NCBI GenBank assembly: GCA_010084195.1
Contig: RGPS01000008.1
Coordinates: forward strand, 1 to 63,931
From: Terriglobia bacterium
Lineage (GTDB): Bacteria > Acidobacteriota > Terriglobia > Bryobacterales > Bryobacteraceae
Reading direction: 5' to 3'
Length of the DNA stretch: 63,931 nucleotides
Positions 54,170 through 63,839 of this stretch are shown here, one piece after another. The position numbers and the translations under genes were made by a program. The notes under the pieces are model-generated. The model had not been told where the DNA came from, made no database searches, and worked only from the letters and a program-made list of their open reading frames with translations. Each line of letters begins with the position of its first letter. The stretch's first letter is position 1.

Positions 54170-55120
54170 ATGTCTCTTTTGAACCGTTTCGTGTTGGCCC
54201 TCGCCATTGCGCAAGCTTCGGGGCTTGCTGGCCCGCAGGCTAATTCAGCGTCGCGTCCGCCGACGGCGGCGAGTTCGGTTCGGAATGCACTGGCGCAATC
54301 GAAGAAGGGTTACTGCAAGGAAAACCTGCCCGCGCTGCGGCGCGCCATGCGCGGCATAACTGATAAAGAACTGCAATACGAGGTGGGTATGGTTACCGCT
54401 CGCTGCGCCATGGGCATGGGGGATGACACTATCGCGATCGAAGCCCTGCTGCTGCTGCGCACGCAATTTCCTGCGGACCCGGAGGTTCTCTATACTTCCG
54501 CGCAATTTTTGTCCTCGCTGGCGAACCAGGCCGCACAGCAGCTACTCACGACCGCCCCGAATTCCTACCAGGTTGCCAAGCTGAACGCCGAGTCACTGGA
54601 ATCGCAGAAGCGTTGGGATGAAGCCGAGGCGGCGTATCGAAACATTGTAGTTGAGCATCCGAAAGTGCCTGACATCCACTTCCGGATCGCGCGCATCCTT
54701 CTCGACAAGTCTGCAACGGCGGAGACCGCCGAGCAGGCAAGGGCCGAACTGCTCCAGGAACTGCAAGTCAATCCTGACAGCGCTTCCGCTGAATTTGTTC
54801 TGGGTGAAATCGCCCGCCGTTCCGGGCATTGGGACCAGGCCATCCAGCATTTCACGCGCGCTTCCGGGCTGGACGTCGGCTTTGCAGAGGCCTATCTTGC
54901 CTTGGGCATGTCATTCAGCGCCGCAGGCCAGGACTCGCAAGCCATAGCGCCCCTGGAACGGTACGTGGCGATCGTTCCCGAGAATCCCGCGGGACACTAT
55001 CAGCTTGCCATGGCCTATTCAAGGACAGGCAATAAAGAGGCGGCCTCGCGTGAGCTCGAACTCCAACGCAAGACCGCGGAAAAAGCTCCCTTGCGGCGCG
55101 CTCCAGGTTCCGTCAAATAG
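54170..55120 (+). CDS. Secreted TPR protein
   Basis: AAGGAG precedes the ATG at 54170. A signal peptide (MSLLNRFVLALAIAQASGLA) is followed by about 290 residues of TPR-like helices, with clear units at PNSYQVAKLNAESLESQKRW, SASAEFVLGEIARRSGHWDQ and AEAYLALGMSFSAAGQDSQA. It would act as a periplasmic scaffold. It is followed after five bases by a CRTAC1 gene, and the TPR/CRTAC1 alternation repeats in this region. Confidence 0.82.
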   Translation: MSLLNRFVLALAIAQASGLAGPQANSASRPPTAASSVRNALAQSKKGYCKENLPALRRAMRGITDKELQYEVGMVTARCAMGMGDDTIAIEALLLLRTQFPADPEVLYTSAQFLSSLANQAAQQLLTTAPNSYQVAKLNAESLESQKRWDEAEAAYRNIVVEHPKVPDIHFRIARILLDKSATAETAEQARAELLQELQVNPDSASAEFVLGEIARRSGHWDQAIQHFTRASGLDVGFAEAYLALGMSFSAAGQDSQAIAPLERYVAIVPENPAGHYQLAMAYSRTGNKEAASRELELQRKTAEKAPLRRAPGSVK

Positions 55121-55125
55121 CGCCT

Positions 55126-56817
55126 ATGCGCCTGACCCGAAGGCCCTCCCGACGCCAACTCTTCCGCGCGCTTGCGGCCGCCGCCGTGCCGCCCATCCTC
55201 TCTTCCTTTCAATCCCCGCCGGCGCGCTCCGCATTTGAGGAGATCTCTCCGTCCGCGAGCGGCATTCGCTGGCAACACGTCGCCGGCCTCTCGCCGGAGA
55301 TGTTTATGCCCGAGACCGCGGGCCCGGGCTGCGCCTTCCTCGATTATGACAACGACGGCTGGATGGACATCTATCTCGTCAACAGCGGCCCCTGCGACTT
55401 CTTCCAGCCCTCCAAACCCTTGCGCAATGCCCTCTACCGTAACAACCGCGACGGGACATTCACCGATGTGACCGACAAGGCGGGCGTGCCAGGCAACGCC
55501 TACGGCCAGGGAGTCGCTGTCGGCGACTATGACGGCGACGGTTTGCCCGACATCTACGTCACGCAGTACCCGCGCAGCATTCTCTATCACAACAATGGAG
55601 ACGGGACCTTCACCGACGTGACCTCCAAAGCCGGGGTTGCCGCACCGGGATGGGCCACCAGCGCCGTCTGGTTTGACTACGACAATGACGGCCGCCTCGA
55701 CCTGTTCGTCTGCGGCTTCCTCGACTACAGCAAGGCGAAGAACGTCTACTGCGGCAGCAAGCAACTGCGCTCGTATTGCATGCCGAACGCATACTCGCCC
55801 GTGCCCTGTTGGCTCTTCCACAACAATGGCGACGGCACGTTCACCGACGTCAGTAAGGAATCCGGCATCGCCAAAGAACTGGGCAAGGCCTGGGGGGTGG
55901 TGGCCGCCGACCTCAACAATGACGGCTGGCTCGATCTGTTTGTCGCGAACGACAAGGTCCCCAACTTCCTCTTCGCCAACCGCGGCAAGGGGCATTTTGA
56001 AGAGGTGGGGCTGCTGGGTGGTGTCGGCGTGAACGCCATGGGATTGCCCCGCTCCGGCATGGGCGTCGATGCCGCCGACATCGACCAGGACGGCTGGCTG
56101 GACCTGTTCCTCACCAACGTCGATCACGAGATGTTTTCGCTCTACCGCAACCATAAGGACATGAGCTTCGACGACCTGGCGATCCCCACCGGCATCGGGG
56201 CCGCCACCATGCTGCTCAGCGGGTGGGGGGCAAAGCTGTTCGATTATGACAACGACGGCGATCTGGATCTGCTGATCGCGAACGGCCATCCCGACACCAC
56301 GGTCGACAAGCGCATTCAAAATGTGCGCTACTCCGAACCCATGCTGCTGTTCCGACACAGCGGTGACAAGTGGGAGAACGTGAGCGCGCAGAGCGGTCCC
56401 ATCTTCTCGAAGGACCTGGCGGCGCGCGGCATGGCCATCGGCGACTTCGACAATGACGGCGCGGTGGATGTGTTGGTCGCCCTCAACGACGCCGCGCCGG
56501 TGCTGTTGCGCAACAACATCGGCCGCCAGAACCATTGGCTGGGAGTGCGCCTGATCGGCAAGAAAGCCAACATTGACGCAGTCGGCGCAAAGATCACCTA
56601 TCAGTCCGGCGACCTGCGCCGCACCGCCTGCAAGGCCGGAGGTGGCAGCTATGCCTCCGCCCACGATCCCCGCGTTGTGCTGGGTCTTGGGCAGCGAACG
56701 AAAGTAGACTGGCTCGAAGTCACCTGGCCGCAACCCAGCGGCAAGATCGAACGCATCGCCAATCTTCCGCTTGATCGCTACATCACCATCGTCGAAGGCG
56801 AGGGGAAGTGGCGCTAG
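55126..56817 (+). CDS. CRTAC1-family protein (FG-GAP repeats plus ASPIC/UnbV)
   Basis: The 563-residue protein starts with a twin-arginine-like signal (RRPSRRQLFRALAAAAVPPI). It has at least six calcium-binding FG-GAP blades (FLDYDNDGWMDIYLVNSG, VGDYDGDGLPDIYVTQ, DYDNDGRLDLFVCG, DIDQDGWLDLFLTNV, DYDNDGDLDLLIANG, DFDNDGAVDVLVA) and a complete ASPIC/UnbV end (NHWLGVRLIGKKANIDAVGA, ASAHDPRVVLGLGQRTKVDW). This is the only intact CRTAC1-type gene of the three here. Cysteines in the middle (VYCGSKQLRSYCMP) may form a disulfide. Confidence 0.88.
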   Translation: MRLTRRPSRRQLFRALAAAAVPPILSSFQSPPARSAFEEISPSASGIRWQHVAGLSPEMFMPETAGPGCAFLDYDNDGWMDIYLVNSGPCDFFQPSKPLRNALYRNNRDGTFTDVTDKAGVPGNAYGQGVAVGDYDGDGLPDIYVTQYPRSILYHNNGDGTFTDVTSKAGVAAPGWATSAVWFDYDNDGRLDLFVCGFLDYSKAKNVYCGSKQLRSYCMPNAYSPVPCWLFHNNGDGTFTDVSKESGIAKELGKAWGVVAADLNNDGWLDLFVANDKVPNFLFANRGKGHFEEVGLLGGVGVNAMGLPRSGMGVDAADIDQDGWLDLFLTNVDHEMFSLYRNHKDMSFDDLAIPTGIGAATMLLSGWGAKLFDYDNDGDLDLLIANGHPDTTVDKRIQNVRYSEPMLLFRHSGDKWENVSAQSGPIFSKDLAARGMAIGDFDNDGAVDVLVALNDAAPVLLRNNIGRQNHWLGVRLIGKKANIDAVGAKITYQSGDLRRTACKAGGGSYASAHDPRVVLGLGQRTKVDWLEVTWPQPSGKIERIANLPLDRYITIVEGEGKWR

Positions 56818-56931
56818 CAGTGCTCCGGGACAACGCGTGACGTCACGATCTGCGCCTTTGCGCCATTTTGCACGGCACGTTAATCTTTGAGCGACCTGGA
56901 TAACCGAAAATCCTGGCGTAGCATTGCTGGT

Positions 56932-58035
56932 ATGGTGTCACTAGTCCATGAGCGGTTGCACGGCTTCTTGACGGGCGCGCTGCCTGTGTTTTTGCTCCTC
57001 GTCCTTCTCGCGCCGACGGCCTTCGCGCAATCCTCCGCGAGTGCCGACGCCAAACAGGCCGCCGAATTAACTCGTCAGGGAAAATTTCAAGACGCCATTC
57101 CTCTCTTCCTGACCGCCCTGCGGGGCGCTCCCGACGAGTTCGCCATCAAGTTCAACCTCTCGCTGTGTTACGTGGCACTAGCCGAATTCGACAAGGCCAT
57201 CCCGTTGCTCGACAGCATTCGCGGCAGCCAGCGCAACGCCAACGTGGAGAACCTGCTGGCTCAGTCCTACATAGGAACCGGGCAGTCCGGCAAGGCCTTC
57301 ACTTCCGTTCAGCGCGCAGCCAATGCGAATCCCAGGGACGAAAAGCTCTACCTGTACATCGCCGATGCCTGCAATGCGTACGCGAACTACGACCTGGGGC
57401 TGAAGACTGTCGAACTGGGGCTGGAACAGCTGCCGCGCGCGGCCCGCCTTCACTACCAGCGCGGCGTATTTCTTGCTTTGTTAGAAGCCCCGGCGGAGGC
57501 GAACCGGGCTTTTGACGAGGCCACCAAGCTCGCCGTTGGCGACAGCATTGGCTACGTGGCCGCCGTGCACAAGAATCTTTTTATCGGAAACATCGCCGAG
57601 GCGCTGCGGGCCGCCCGTGAGGGCGTTCGCAAAGGCAAGCCAGACTTGCTGTTGTTGAGTTTTCTGGGTGAGGCTCTCATCCGCAACGGCGTGGCGCCCG
57701 GCGATCCGGGATTTGCGGAAGCACGAGGCGCTCTCGAGCAGGCCCTCGCCGAGCGGCCGTCCTATTCCCCTGCGCTCATCGCGCTGGCCAAACTCGACCT
57801 GCTCGATCGCCACTGGAGCGAAGCCATTGTCCGCCTCGAAAAAGCTCGCCAACTGGAGCCGCGCAATCCCACCGTCTACGCCAACCTCGCGCAGGCCTAT
57901 CGCCTCAGCGGAGACCAGCCGCACGCCCGGCAAATCCTCGCAATTCTGGCCCGGATTAACCAGGAGCAGGTGGAGCGAATCCGCTCCGCGCCCGGCGAAC
58001 GCAAGGCCGGCTACGGCCAGGCCATTCGCCCCTGA
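56932..58035 (+). CDS. Secreted TPR protein
   Basis: I take the ATG at 56932; a TTG at 56887 would add 15 residues, and neither has a clear ribosome binding site. The signal sequence (GALPVFLLLVLLAPTAFAQS) is followed by about nine TPR-like units, for example AKQAAELTRQGKFQDAIPLF, FAIKFNLSLCYVALAEFDKA and PTVYANLAQAYRLSGDQPHA. The product is a probable periplasmic scaffold. It is convergent with the broken CRTAC1 gene (13 bases apart). Confidence 0.8.
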   Translation: MVSLVHERLHGFLTGALPVFLLLVLLAPTAFAQSSASADAKQAAELTRQGKFQDAIPLFLTALRGAPDEFAIKFNLSLCYVALAEFDKAIPLLDSIRGSQRNANVENLLAQSYIGTGQSGKAFTSVQRAANANPRDEKLYLYIADACNAYANYDLGLKTVELGLEQLPRAARLHYQRGVFLALLEAPAEANRAFDEATKLAVGDSIGYVAAVHKNLFIGNIAEALRAAREGVRKGKPDLLLLSFLGEALIRNGVAPGDPGFAEARGALEQALAERPSYSPALIALAKLDLLDRHWSEAIVRLEKARQLEPRNPTVYANLAQAYRLSGDQPHARQILAILARINQEQVERIRSAPGERKAGYGQAIRP

Positions 58036-58048
58036 ACAACGGCCCGTC

Positions 58049-59657
58049 CTAGCGCGAAGTTTTGTCGGTGACCCGCAGAAACCGCCGGTCCACCACGCCC
58101 TTGCCCTCTTCCACAGCGATGATCCCGTCGGCCGGAAGGTCCTGCAACCGCGTCACCATTCCACTCGGCCATAGGATTTCGAGCGAGTCCACCCTGGTCC
58201 TCTGGCCCAGTCCGAAGTGCAGGCGCGGGTCGGGCGCCGACTGGTAGCTTGTTCCGCCCTTTCGCTGATCGTACAGGTTCACATCACCTGCCGTCAGTTT
58301 CAGCCGGGCACCCACGCCGTCGCGATTGGACTTCGTGCCAATGAGCAGAATCTCCAGCCAGTGGCCGGCATTGCCGCCATCGTTGCGCAGCAACTCCGGA
58401 GTCCCGCCGTTATTGCTAATGAAAAGGTCCAGGTCTCCGTCATTGTCGAAATCACCGGCCGCCACGCCACGGCTCACGCGCGCCCGCATCAGATCCGGTC
58501 CCAGGCGATTGCTCACGTTTTGCAGGATCCCGCTTCCGGTGTTGCGCAGCATCAGCTTCGGTTCGGCATAGGTGACGTCCGGACGATACCGCGCTACGTT
58601 GTCGAGCACGTGGCCGTTGGCAATGAACAAGTCCCGCCAGCCGTCATTGTCGTAATCGAGAAAGCAGGTTCCGGTCGATGTCGGCGGCGTCGACGCCCAT
58701 TCCCGCCTCGGAATGTCCATCCCCGCTGACAGCTACCCCAGCCAGATAGGCGGTTTCGGTGAAGGTGCCATCCCGATTGTTCTGGAAAAGAAAATTCGGC
58801 ATGTTGTCGTTGGCGATGAAGATGTCCTGCCAGCCGTCATTGTCGTAATCGAAGGTGACGACACCCAGGCCGTTGCCGGGCTTCGCTCCCACACCGGACG
58901 ATTTGCTGACGTCTGTGAAGGTGCCGTCGCCGTTGTTGTGGTAGAGCGTGGGTGCCTGCCCGTGGTACACGTCGGGGTGGCAATAGCTGCGCATCCCCGG
59001 GCCCTTGTCGCCGCAGTAGTGGTTGGTTTCCGGCGTCCAGTCGACGTAATTGGCGACCACAAGGTCAAGACGGCTGTCGTTGTCGTAGTCGAACCAGGCC
59101 GCGCTGGAGGCCCAGCGCCCTTTGTTTTCCACTCCTGCCTTTTTGCTTACGTCGCTAAATGTGCCGTCCCCATTATTGTGGTAAAGAATGCAACGGTCGT
59201 AACCCAGGACCATCAGGTCGGGAAATCCGTCATTGTCGTAGTCACCGACCGCCACCCCCATCCCGAAAAGCCCCTCGGCACCCACGCCCCCGCGTTCGGT
59301 GACGTCGGTAAACGTGCCATCTCCATTGTTACGGTAGAGGGCCGCCCGCAGCGGCTTCCCTGGTTTGTAAGCCTTTGTCGCCGCGCTGTTCACCACGTAA
59401 AGATCGAAGAGTCCGTCCTGGTCGTAGTCAATCCAGCCGCATCCTCCGCCCATGGTTTCGATCAGGTACTTCTCCGCGGTCGCTGCATTGTCGTGCCGGA
59501 ACTGAATCCCTGCGGCGGTCGCAACATCCACGAAAGTCACGTTATTGGTCTGGGCGGCAAGCGCCAGGCGAAAGGGGCTGGGCGCAAAGCCGATAAGCGC
59601 CAGCCCGCCCAACATGGCCAGCCGCTTAGTTGTCTCTCGTCGCGCGATCTTGTACAT
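58049..59657 (-). pseudogene. CRTAC1-family gene with an internal frameshifting deletion
   Basis: The N-terminal frame (59657-58644) has a signal peptide and FG-GAP blades (WIDYDQDGLFDLYVVNS, VGDYDNDGFPDLMVLG, DYDNDSRLDLVVAN, DYDNDGWQDIFIAND) and breaks near 58660-58680 just after AGMGVDAADIDR. The second frame continues CFLDYDNDGWRDLFIANGHV to the ASPIC/UnbV end (GHWLEILLIGTKSNRDGVGA, DPRLHFGLGQRTRVDSLEIL). Relative to the intact CRTAC1 protein at 55126, about 60 residues between these points are missing. The gene is divergent from the TonB-dependent receptor. Confidence 0.8.
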
Positions 59658-59975
59658 CAGTCCTCTTAGGCGTCCGCCCGCAGGTCAGCTATAAACACAC
59701 TTCGCTTTAGGTTCATAATAAGCCGCTTCCGCTTTCAAATCCGACCTCCCGGTCTCGAAGCCCCAGGGAAGGCTTCTGAAAGCGCCCTGCTTGGCATAGT
59801 CAACACGCAACTCTTTCTTTGGGGAAAGGCGGGAAGCGAGCGCGTCGTGAATTTACGTCATTTTCCGGAGAAGAAGCAATATCCACTTGACATTGGCTTA
59901 GCCAAGATTATAGATTACTACTTGGCGGGGTCCGGGATGGTGAATCGCTCGTCAAATTTAGGGGCGTAGAACTCA
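59658..59975. other. 318-base divergent gap with a promoter for the receptor gene
   Basis: This gap separates the CRTAC1 pseudogene from the receptor. It holds one convincing promoter (59887-59915) and otherwise no recognisable gene. An A/T-rich stretch lies at 59870-59920. Confidence 0.6.
59887..59915 (+). promoter_or_regulatory. Sigma70-type promoter with a palindromic spacer
   Basis: TTGACA at 59887-59892 and TATAGA at 59909-59914 are separated by 16 bases. The spacer starts with TTGGCT-T-AGCCAA (59893-59905), a perfect inverted repeat, exactly where a repressor would block RNA polymerase. The receptor start is 61 bases downstream of the -10 element. Function as an operator is inference. 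Confidence 0.6.
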
Positions 59976-62900
59976 ATGACGCGAAGTTTATTGCGCAGCT
60001 TAGCTGCTGTGCTCATGTTATTTTTGGTGGCGATACCGTCGGCGTGGGCTCAGAACGCCGGCATTACCGTCACTGTTGTGGATCCCACCGGCAGCGTGGT
60101 AGTGGCTGCGGATCTTCAGCTGCGTGATTTGGCCACAAACACTGTGCGCACGGCACGCACCCAGGATGTCGGCAACTACAGATTCGTGAACTTGCCGGCG
60201 GGGGTGTATTCGCTCTCTGTTGGCGCGCCCGGATTCGAGAGCCGAGTTTTCAATAACGTCACCGTGCAAGCGGCCCAGACGACCGATCTGAAGGCGGTTC
60301 TCACGGTTGGGGCCCAGGCGCAAACGGTTGAGGTCAGCGGAGAGGCGACGCTCGTTCAAACCACAACCAACACTATCGGAACCACGATCACGACATCACA
60401 GGTGGAAAGCCTTCCCATGCAGGGCCGGAACGTCACCCAGCTCACCACCCTGATGGCGGGATACAGTGGTACTTGGAACGGTTTGCCGACTGCCTCTCAA
60501 GGCAACAATGTGGACGGAGTAGTCAGCAGTACCAGCCGAATGAAGTTTGGCGGCAACGCGACCCCCATCGTCGGCGTGCGCCTGGAGAATATTCAGGAGA
60601 TGACGGTGCAGACCGACGCGATGGACTTGAGCCAGGGCAACTCCGCCATGCAAATCAACATGGTCACCCGCCGCGGCGGCAATACTTTCCACGGGATGCT
60701 GTTTGAGGATCACCGCAATGCTGCACTGAACGCGAACAGCTGGGTCAACAATGCCCGCGGCATTCGCCGTCCGGCGCTCATTTTAAATGACTTTGGCGGC
60801 AACTTCGGCGGCCGCATCCTGCGCGACAAGTTGTTCTTCTTCGGCAGTATGGCCATGCAGAAGCTGCCGTCGGGCGTTGAGCGGAACACCACCGTTCTGG
60901 CTCCTTCGGCGCAGGCGGGTCTGTTCCGCTACGGGGCGAATCCGAACACCGGAGTCAACATTCTCAACCTTGCGGCTTCCAGTGGTTTCCCGAACGCCAT
61001 AACCTCCACGACTGCCAGCGGGCTCAGCAGGATCAATGCTGCGCTCGGGGGAGGCAGAGTCACGCAGACCGGCGATCCCAATATCAACAATCTTGGATTT
61101 ATCTATTCGGCCGCGCAGACCTTTTACTATCCGACATTTCGCATTGACTGGAACACCAGCTCCAAAGTGCGCATGAACCTTGGCTTCAATCAGGAAAAGT
61201 TCGAGCAGGCGAACGGCACTGCTCCCAGTTTCCCCGGCCAGGAATTTGCTGCCCTTCAGGCTGCCGACTCCAGGCGGACGTCCTACACCATTGGATACGG
61301 ACTGGACTGGACCGTCACTCCTACCGTCATTAACCAGTTCCGTGGCGGTTTCCTCTACTTCTGGGCTGGATTCGCGCAGGGCTTCGACGAGACGCGACGC
61401 TTGAAGCTGCCTCATGTCTCCTGGGCATATGGCACCAGCCCATACAGTTATCCCGGTCCGAACTCGCGCTACTTCCCTAACTTTAACGCTCAGGACACGG
61501 TGTCCTGGCAGAAGGGCGCCCACTCGCTGAGCTTTGGCGGCACTTACTGGCGTGAGCAGGACCACTATTGGGATCCGCCCAGCGCCTGGCCCACCTATTC
61601 CCTGGGGATGAATGCCAACGATCCGGCCAACGCCATGTTCACGACCGCTAATTTCCCTGGGGCAACAGCGGTCGAAATGGATCGCGCGCGCGGTCTCTAC
61701 GCCACATTGGCGGGCCGCGTAAATACAGTTACCGCTCGCGGCTGTTACGACCCAAAGAAGAACGGCTTCACCAAGTCGGGTGAGCTCTGCAGGGCCGTCC
61801 TCAACGAGGTGCAGAGCCAGTGGGGATTGTTCGCCCAGGATTCCTGGCGCGTACGCCCCTCGCTTACTATTAACTTCGGGCTGCGCTGGGACTTCATCAG
61901 CCCCAACGTGGACCTCCGCAACCAATACCACTCGGCGACGCCGGAAAGCATATTCGGCCCGTCGGGCCTGGATAGCAACGGCATCGTCGGCGGTAATCTC
62001 TTCAACCCCGGCTCTCTGAAGGGTACAAACAATCCCACTTTGGACACTCGGCCCCGCCCGTATGAGGGCTGGAATATGACCCCCCAGCCGACCATCGGTG
62101 CCGCCTGGAATCCCAGTTTCGACAGGAGCGGCTTCCTGGGTAAACTGATGGGAGGAAATAGCACTGTCTTCCGCGGCAGCTTCTCAATGCGTAGATGGGT
62201 TACGCCGCAGCAGTACTTCTGGAACACCGCCGCGAATTACGGTTCCTTCTACTATCAGGACTATCGCGCCGATGCTGGTATCAACTTCACTCCCGGGAGC
62301 CTGACTTTGGGTCCCAATCCTTCGCTTGGTGGCGATCCACTCCCGCCGCTAACGGTTACGCCGTCGGCTTATCAGCCGAGCGCGCCCCTTTCGGAGTTCA
62401 CGTTCCGCGCCGGGCGTCTCAGCGGATTTGCCAAAGACATAAAACAGCCATATACACAGTCCTGGAACTTCGGCATCCAACGTAAGTTGACCAGCAAGCT
62501 GGTGCTCGAGGCCCGCTACAGTGGCAACGGTAGTAACAACCAGTGGATTGCCTTGAACACGAACCAGGTCAACATCTCAGCTTCTCGGCCGGGCGAGGCG
62601 ACCTTCCTCGACCAGTTCAAACACGCGCAACAGAATCTGGTTCTCAACGGTGGCACGTCATTCGCCAACAATGGCATCGCAGGGCAGCGCGCCATCCCGG
62701 TGTTTGAGGCCGCCTTCGCCGGCGCTACACCTGCCAATGGCTTCTCGAATTCCACCTTCATTCAGAGCCTCCGGCAGGGCGAAGCTGCCAGAATGGCGCT
62801 GGCTCTCGGTGGCGCGGGCAGCGCGAATTCACGTTACTTCTGCAACCTCGTGGGTGCCAGCTTTAGCCCTTGTGCGACGAATCTGGGTTACACCGGGGCG

Positions 62901-63839
62901 GGCGCGGGTTATCCCATCAACTATTTTCAGGCGAATCCCTACAAGACCGGCGAAGCCAATCCTGTCAGTTATATGGATTCGGTTGGATACTCCACCTATC
63001 ACTCACTCCAGGTCGAGTTGCGCCAGCAGGTGTGGCACGGGCTGCAGTTCAACGCCAACTACACCTTCAGCAAGAACCTGGGTATTGAGCCCGGAACCAA
63101 CTGGGAAGGCCAGTTCGCGCAGTTCGATCTTCGCGACCTCGGCATGAGCTACATGCCGTCCGGGTTCGATCGCCGGCAGGTCTTCAACTTCACCCCGGTG
63201 TATCAGCTGCCCTTCGGTCAGGGAAAGCAGTTTGCCAACCGGGGCGGCTTTGTGGACAAGGTTGTGGGCGGCTGGACCCTCTCGAGCATCGTCGTGCTCC
63301 AAAGCGGCGCTCCGTTCCGGCTCACCAGTGGATTTTGGTCGGTTGCCCAAGGGGGAGACTCCGGTGTGCAGCTGAACGGCATCACCCGTAAGGACCTCCA
63401 AAACGCGGTCGGTGTGTATCGCGCTAATCCCGCCACCACCCCTGGCGCTATCGACTTCGTACAAATCCTGGATCCCAAGTACCTGAGCGGTGTGCGGGGT
63501 CAGGGTGGCGCGAACAGTCAGTTCATCAGACCTTCCACCGAGCCGGGCACGCACGGAGCGATCGTCAACCTGTATGGCCCGCGCCAGACCTTCGTGGACA
63601 TGTCACTCTCCAAGAGCCTTTCCATCACGGAGCGGATAAAGTTCAAGTTTCAGGCGAATTTGCTGAATGCCTTGAACCATCCCGTATTTGGCAATGCAGG
63701 CGGCTCCACCATGAATGTCGTTGGTAGCGGCTTCGGGACTGTGACCGGCACTATCGGGGCGAACACAGTCGGCACTCAGACGGTCTCCGGTGGAACCGCG
63801 GCGCGGCAGATCCAGGTCCGGGCGCAAATTCAGTTCTGA
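59976..63839 (+). CDS. Oar-like TonB-dependent receptor with an N-terminal carboxypeptidase-regulatory domain
   Basis: The 1287-residue protein has a signal peptide (RSLAAVLMLFLVAIPSAWAQ), then a carboxypeptidase-regulatory-like beta domain at about residues 28-110 (GITVTVVDPTGSVVVAADLQ, NYRFVNLPAGVYSLSVGAPG), a plug-like region (VESLPMQGRNVTQLTTLMAG, NTFHGMLFEDHRNAALNANS) and a long barrel ending in aromatic QIQF. It follows the pattern of large acidobacterial receptors that import polymers or peptides. No TonB box is evident. A similar C-terminal fragment exists at 44042-44350. Downstream to the window end nothing else is seen. Confidence 0.92.
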   Translation: MTRSLLRSLAAVLMLFLVAIPSAWAQNAGITVTVVDPTGSVVVAADLQLRDLATNTVRTARTQDVGNYRFVNLPAGVYSLSVGAPGFESRVFNNVTVQAAQTTDLKAVLTVGAQAQTVEVSGEATLVQTTTNTIGTTITTSQVESLPMQGRNVTQLTTLMAGYSGTWNGLPTASQGNNVDGVVSSTSRMKFGGNATPIVGVRLENIQEMTVQTDAMDLSQGNSAMQINMVTRRGGNTFHGMLFEDHRNAALNANSWVNNARGIRRPALILNDFGGNFGGRILRDKLFFFGSMAMQKLPSGVERNTTVLAPSAQAGLFRYGANPNTGVNILNLAASSGFPNAITSTTASGLSRINAALGGGRVTQTGDPNINNLGFIYSAAQTFYYPTFRIDWNTSSKVRMNLGFNQEKFEQANGTAPSFPGQEFAALQAADSRRTSYTIGYGLDWTVTPTVINQFRGGFLYFWAGFAQGFDETRRLKLPHVSWAYGTSPYSYPGPNSRYFPNFNAQDTVSWQKGAHSLSFGGTYWREQDHYWDPPSAWPTYSLGMNANDPANAMFTTANFPGATAVEMDRARGLYATLAGRVNTVTARGCYDPKKNGFTKSGELCRAVLNEVQSQWGLFAQDSWRVRPSLTINFGLRWDFISPNVDLRNQYHSATPESIFGPSGLDSNGIVGGNLFNPGSLKGTNNPTLDTRPRPYEGWNMTPQPTIGAAWNPSFDRSGFLGKLMGGNSTVFRGSFSMRRWVTPQQYFWNTAANYGSFYYQDYRADAGINFTPGSLTLGPNPSLGGDPLPPLTVTPSAYQPSAPLSEFTFRAGRLSGFAKDIKQPYTQSWNFGIQRKLTSKLVLEARYSGNGSNNQWIALNTNQVNISASRPGEATFLDQFKHAQQNLVLNGGTSFANNGIAGQRAIPVFEAAFAGATPANGFSNSTFIQSLRQGEAARMALALGGAGSANSRYFCNLVGASFSPCATNLGYTGAGAGYPINYFQANPYKTGEANPVSYMDSVGYSTYHSLQVELRQQVWHGLQFNANYTFSKNLGIEPGTNWEGQFAQFDLRDLGMSYMPSGFDRRQVFNFTPVYQLPFGQGKQFANRGGFVDKVVGGWTLSSIVVLQSGAPFRLTSGFWSVAQGGDSGVQLNGITRKDLQNAVGVYRANPATTPGAIDFVQILDPKYLSGVRGQGGANSQFIRPSTEPGTHGAIVNLYGPRQTFVDMSLSKSLSITERIKFKFQANLLNALNHPVFGNAGGSTMNVVGSGFGTVTGTIGANTVGTQTVSGGTAARQIQVRAQIQF

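Noticed and set aside
55015..56733. Minus-strand frame of 572 codons
   Set aside because: Antisense to the intact CRTAC1 gene; the repeated DYDNDG codons keep the opposite frame open.
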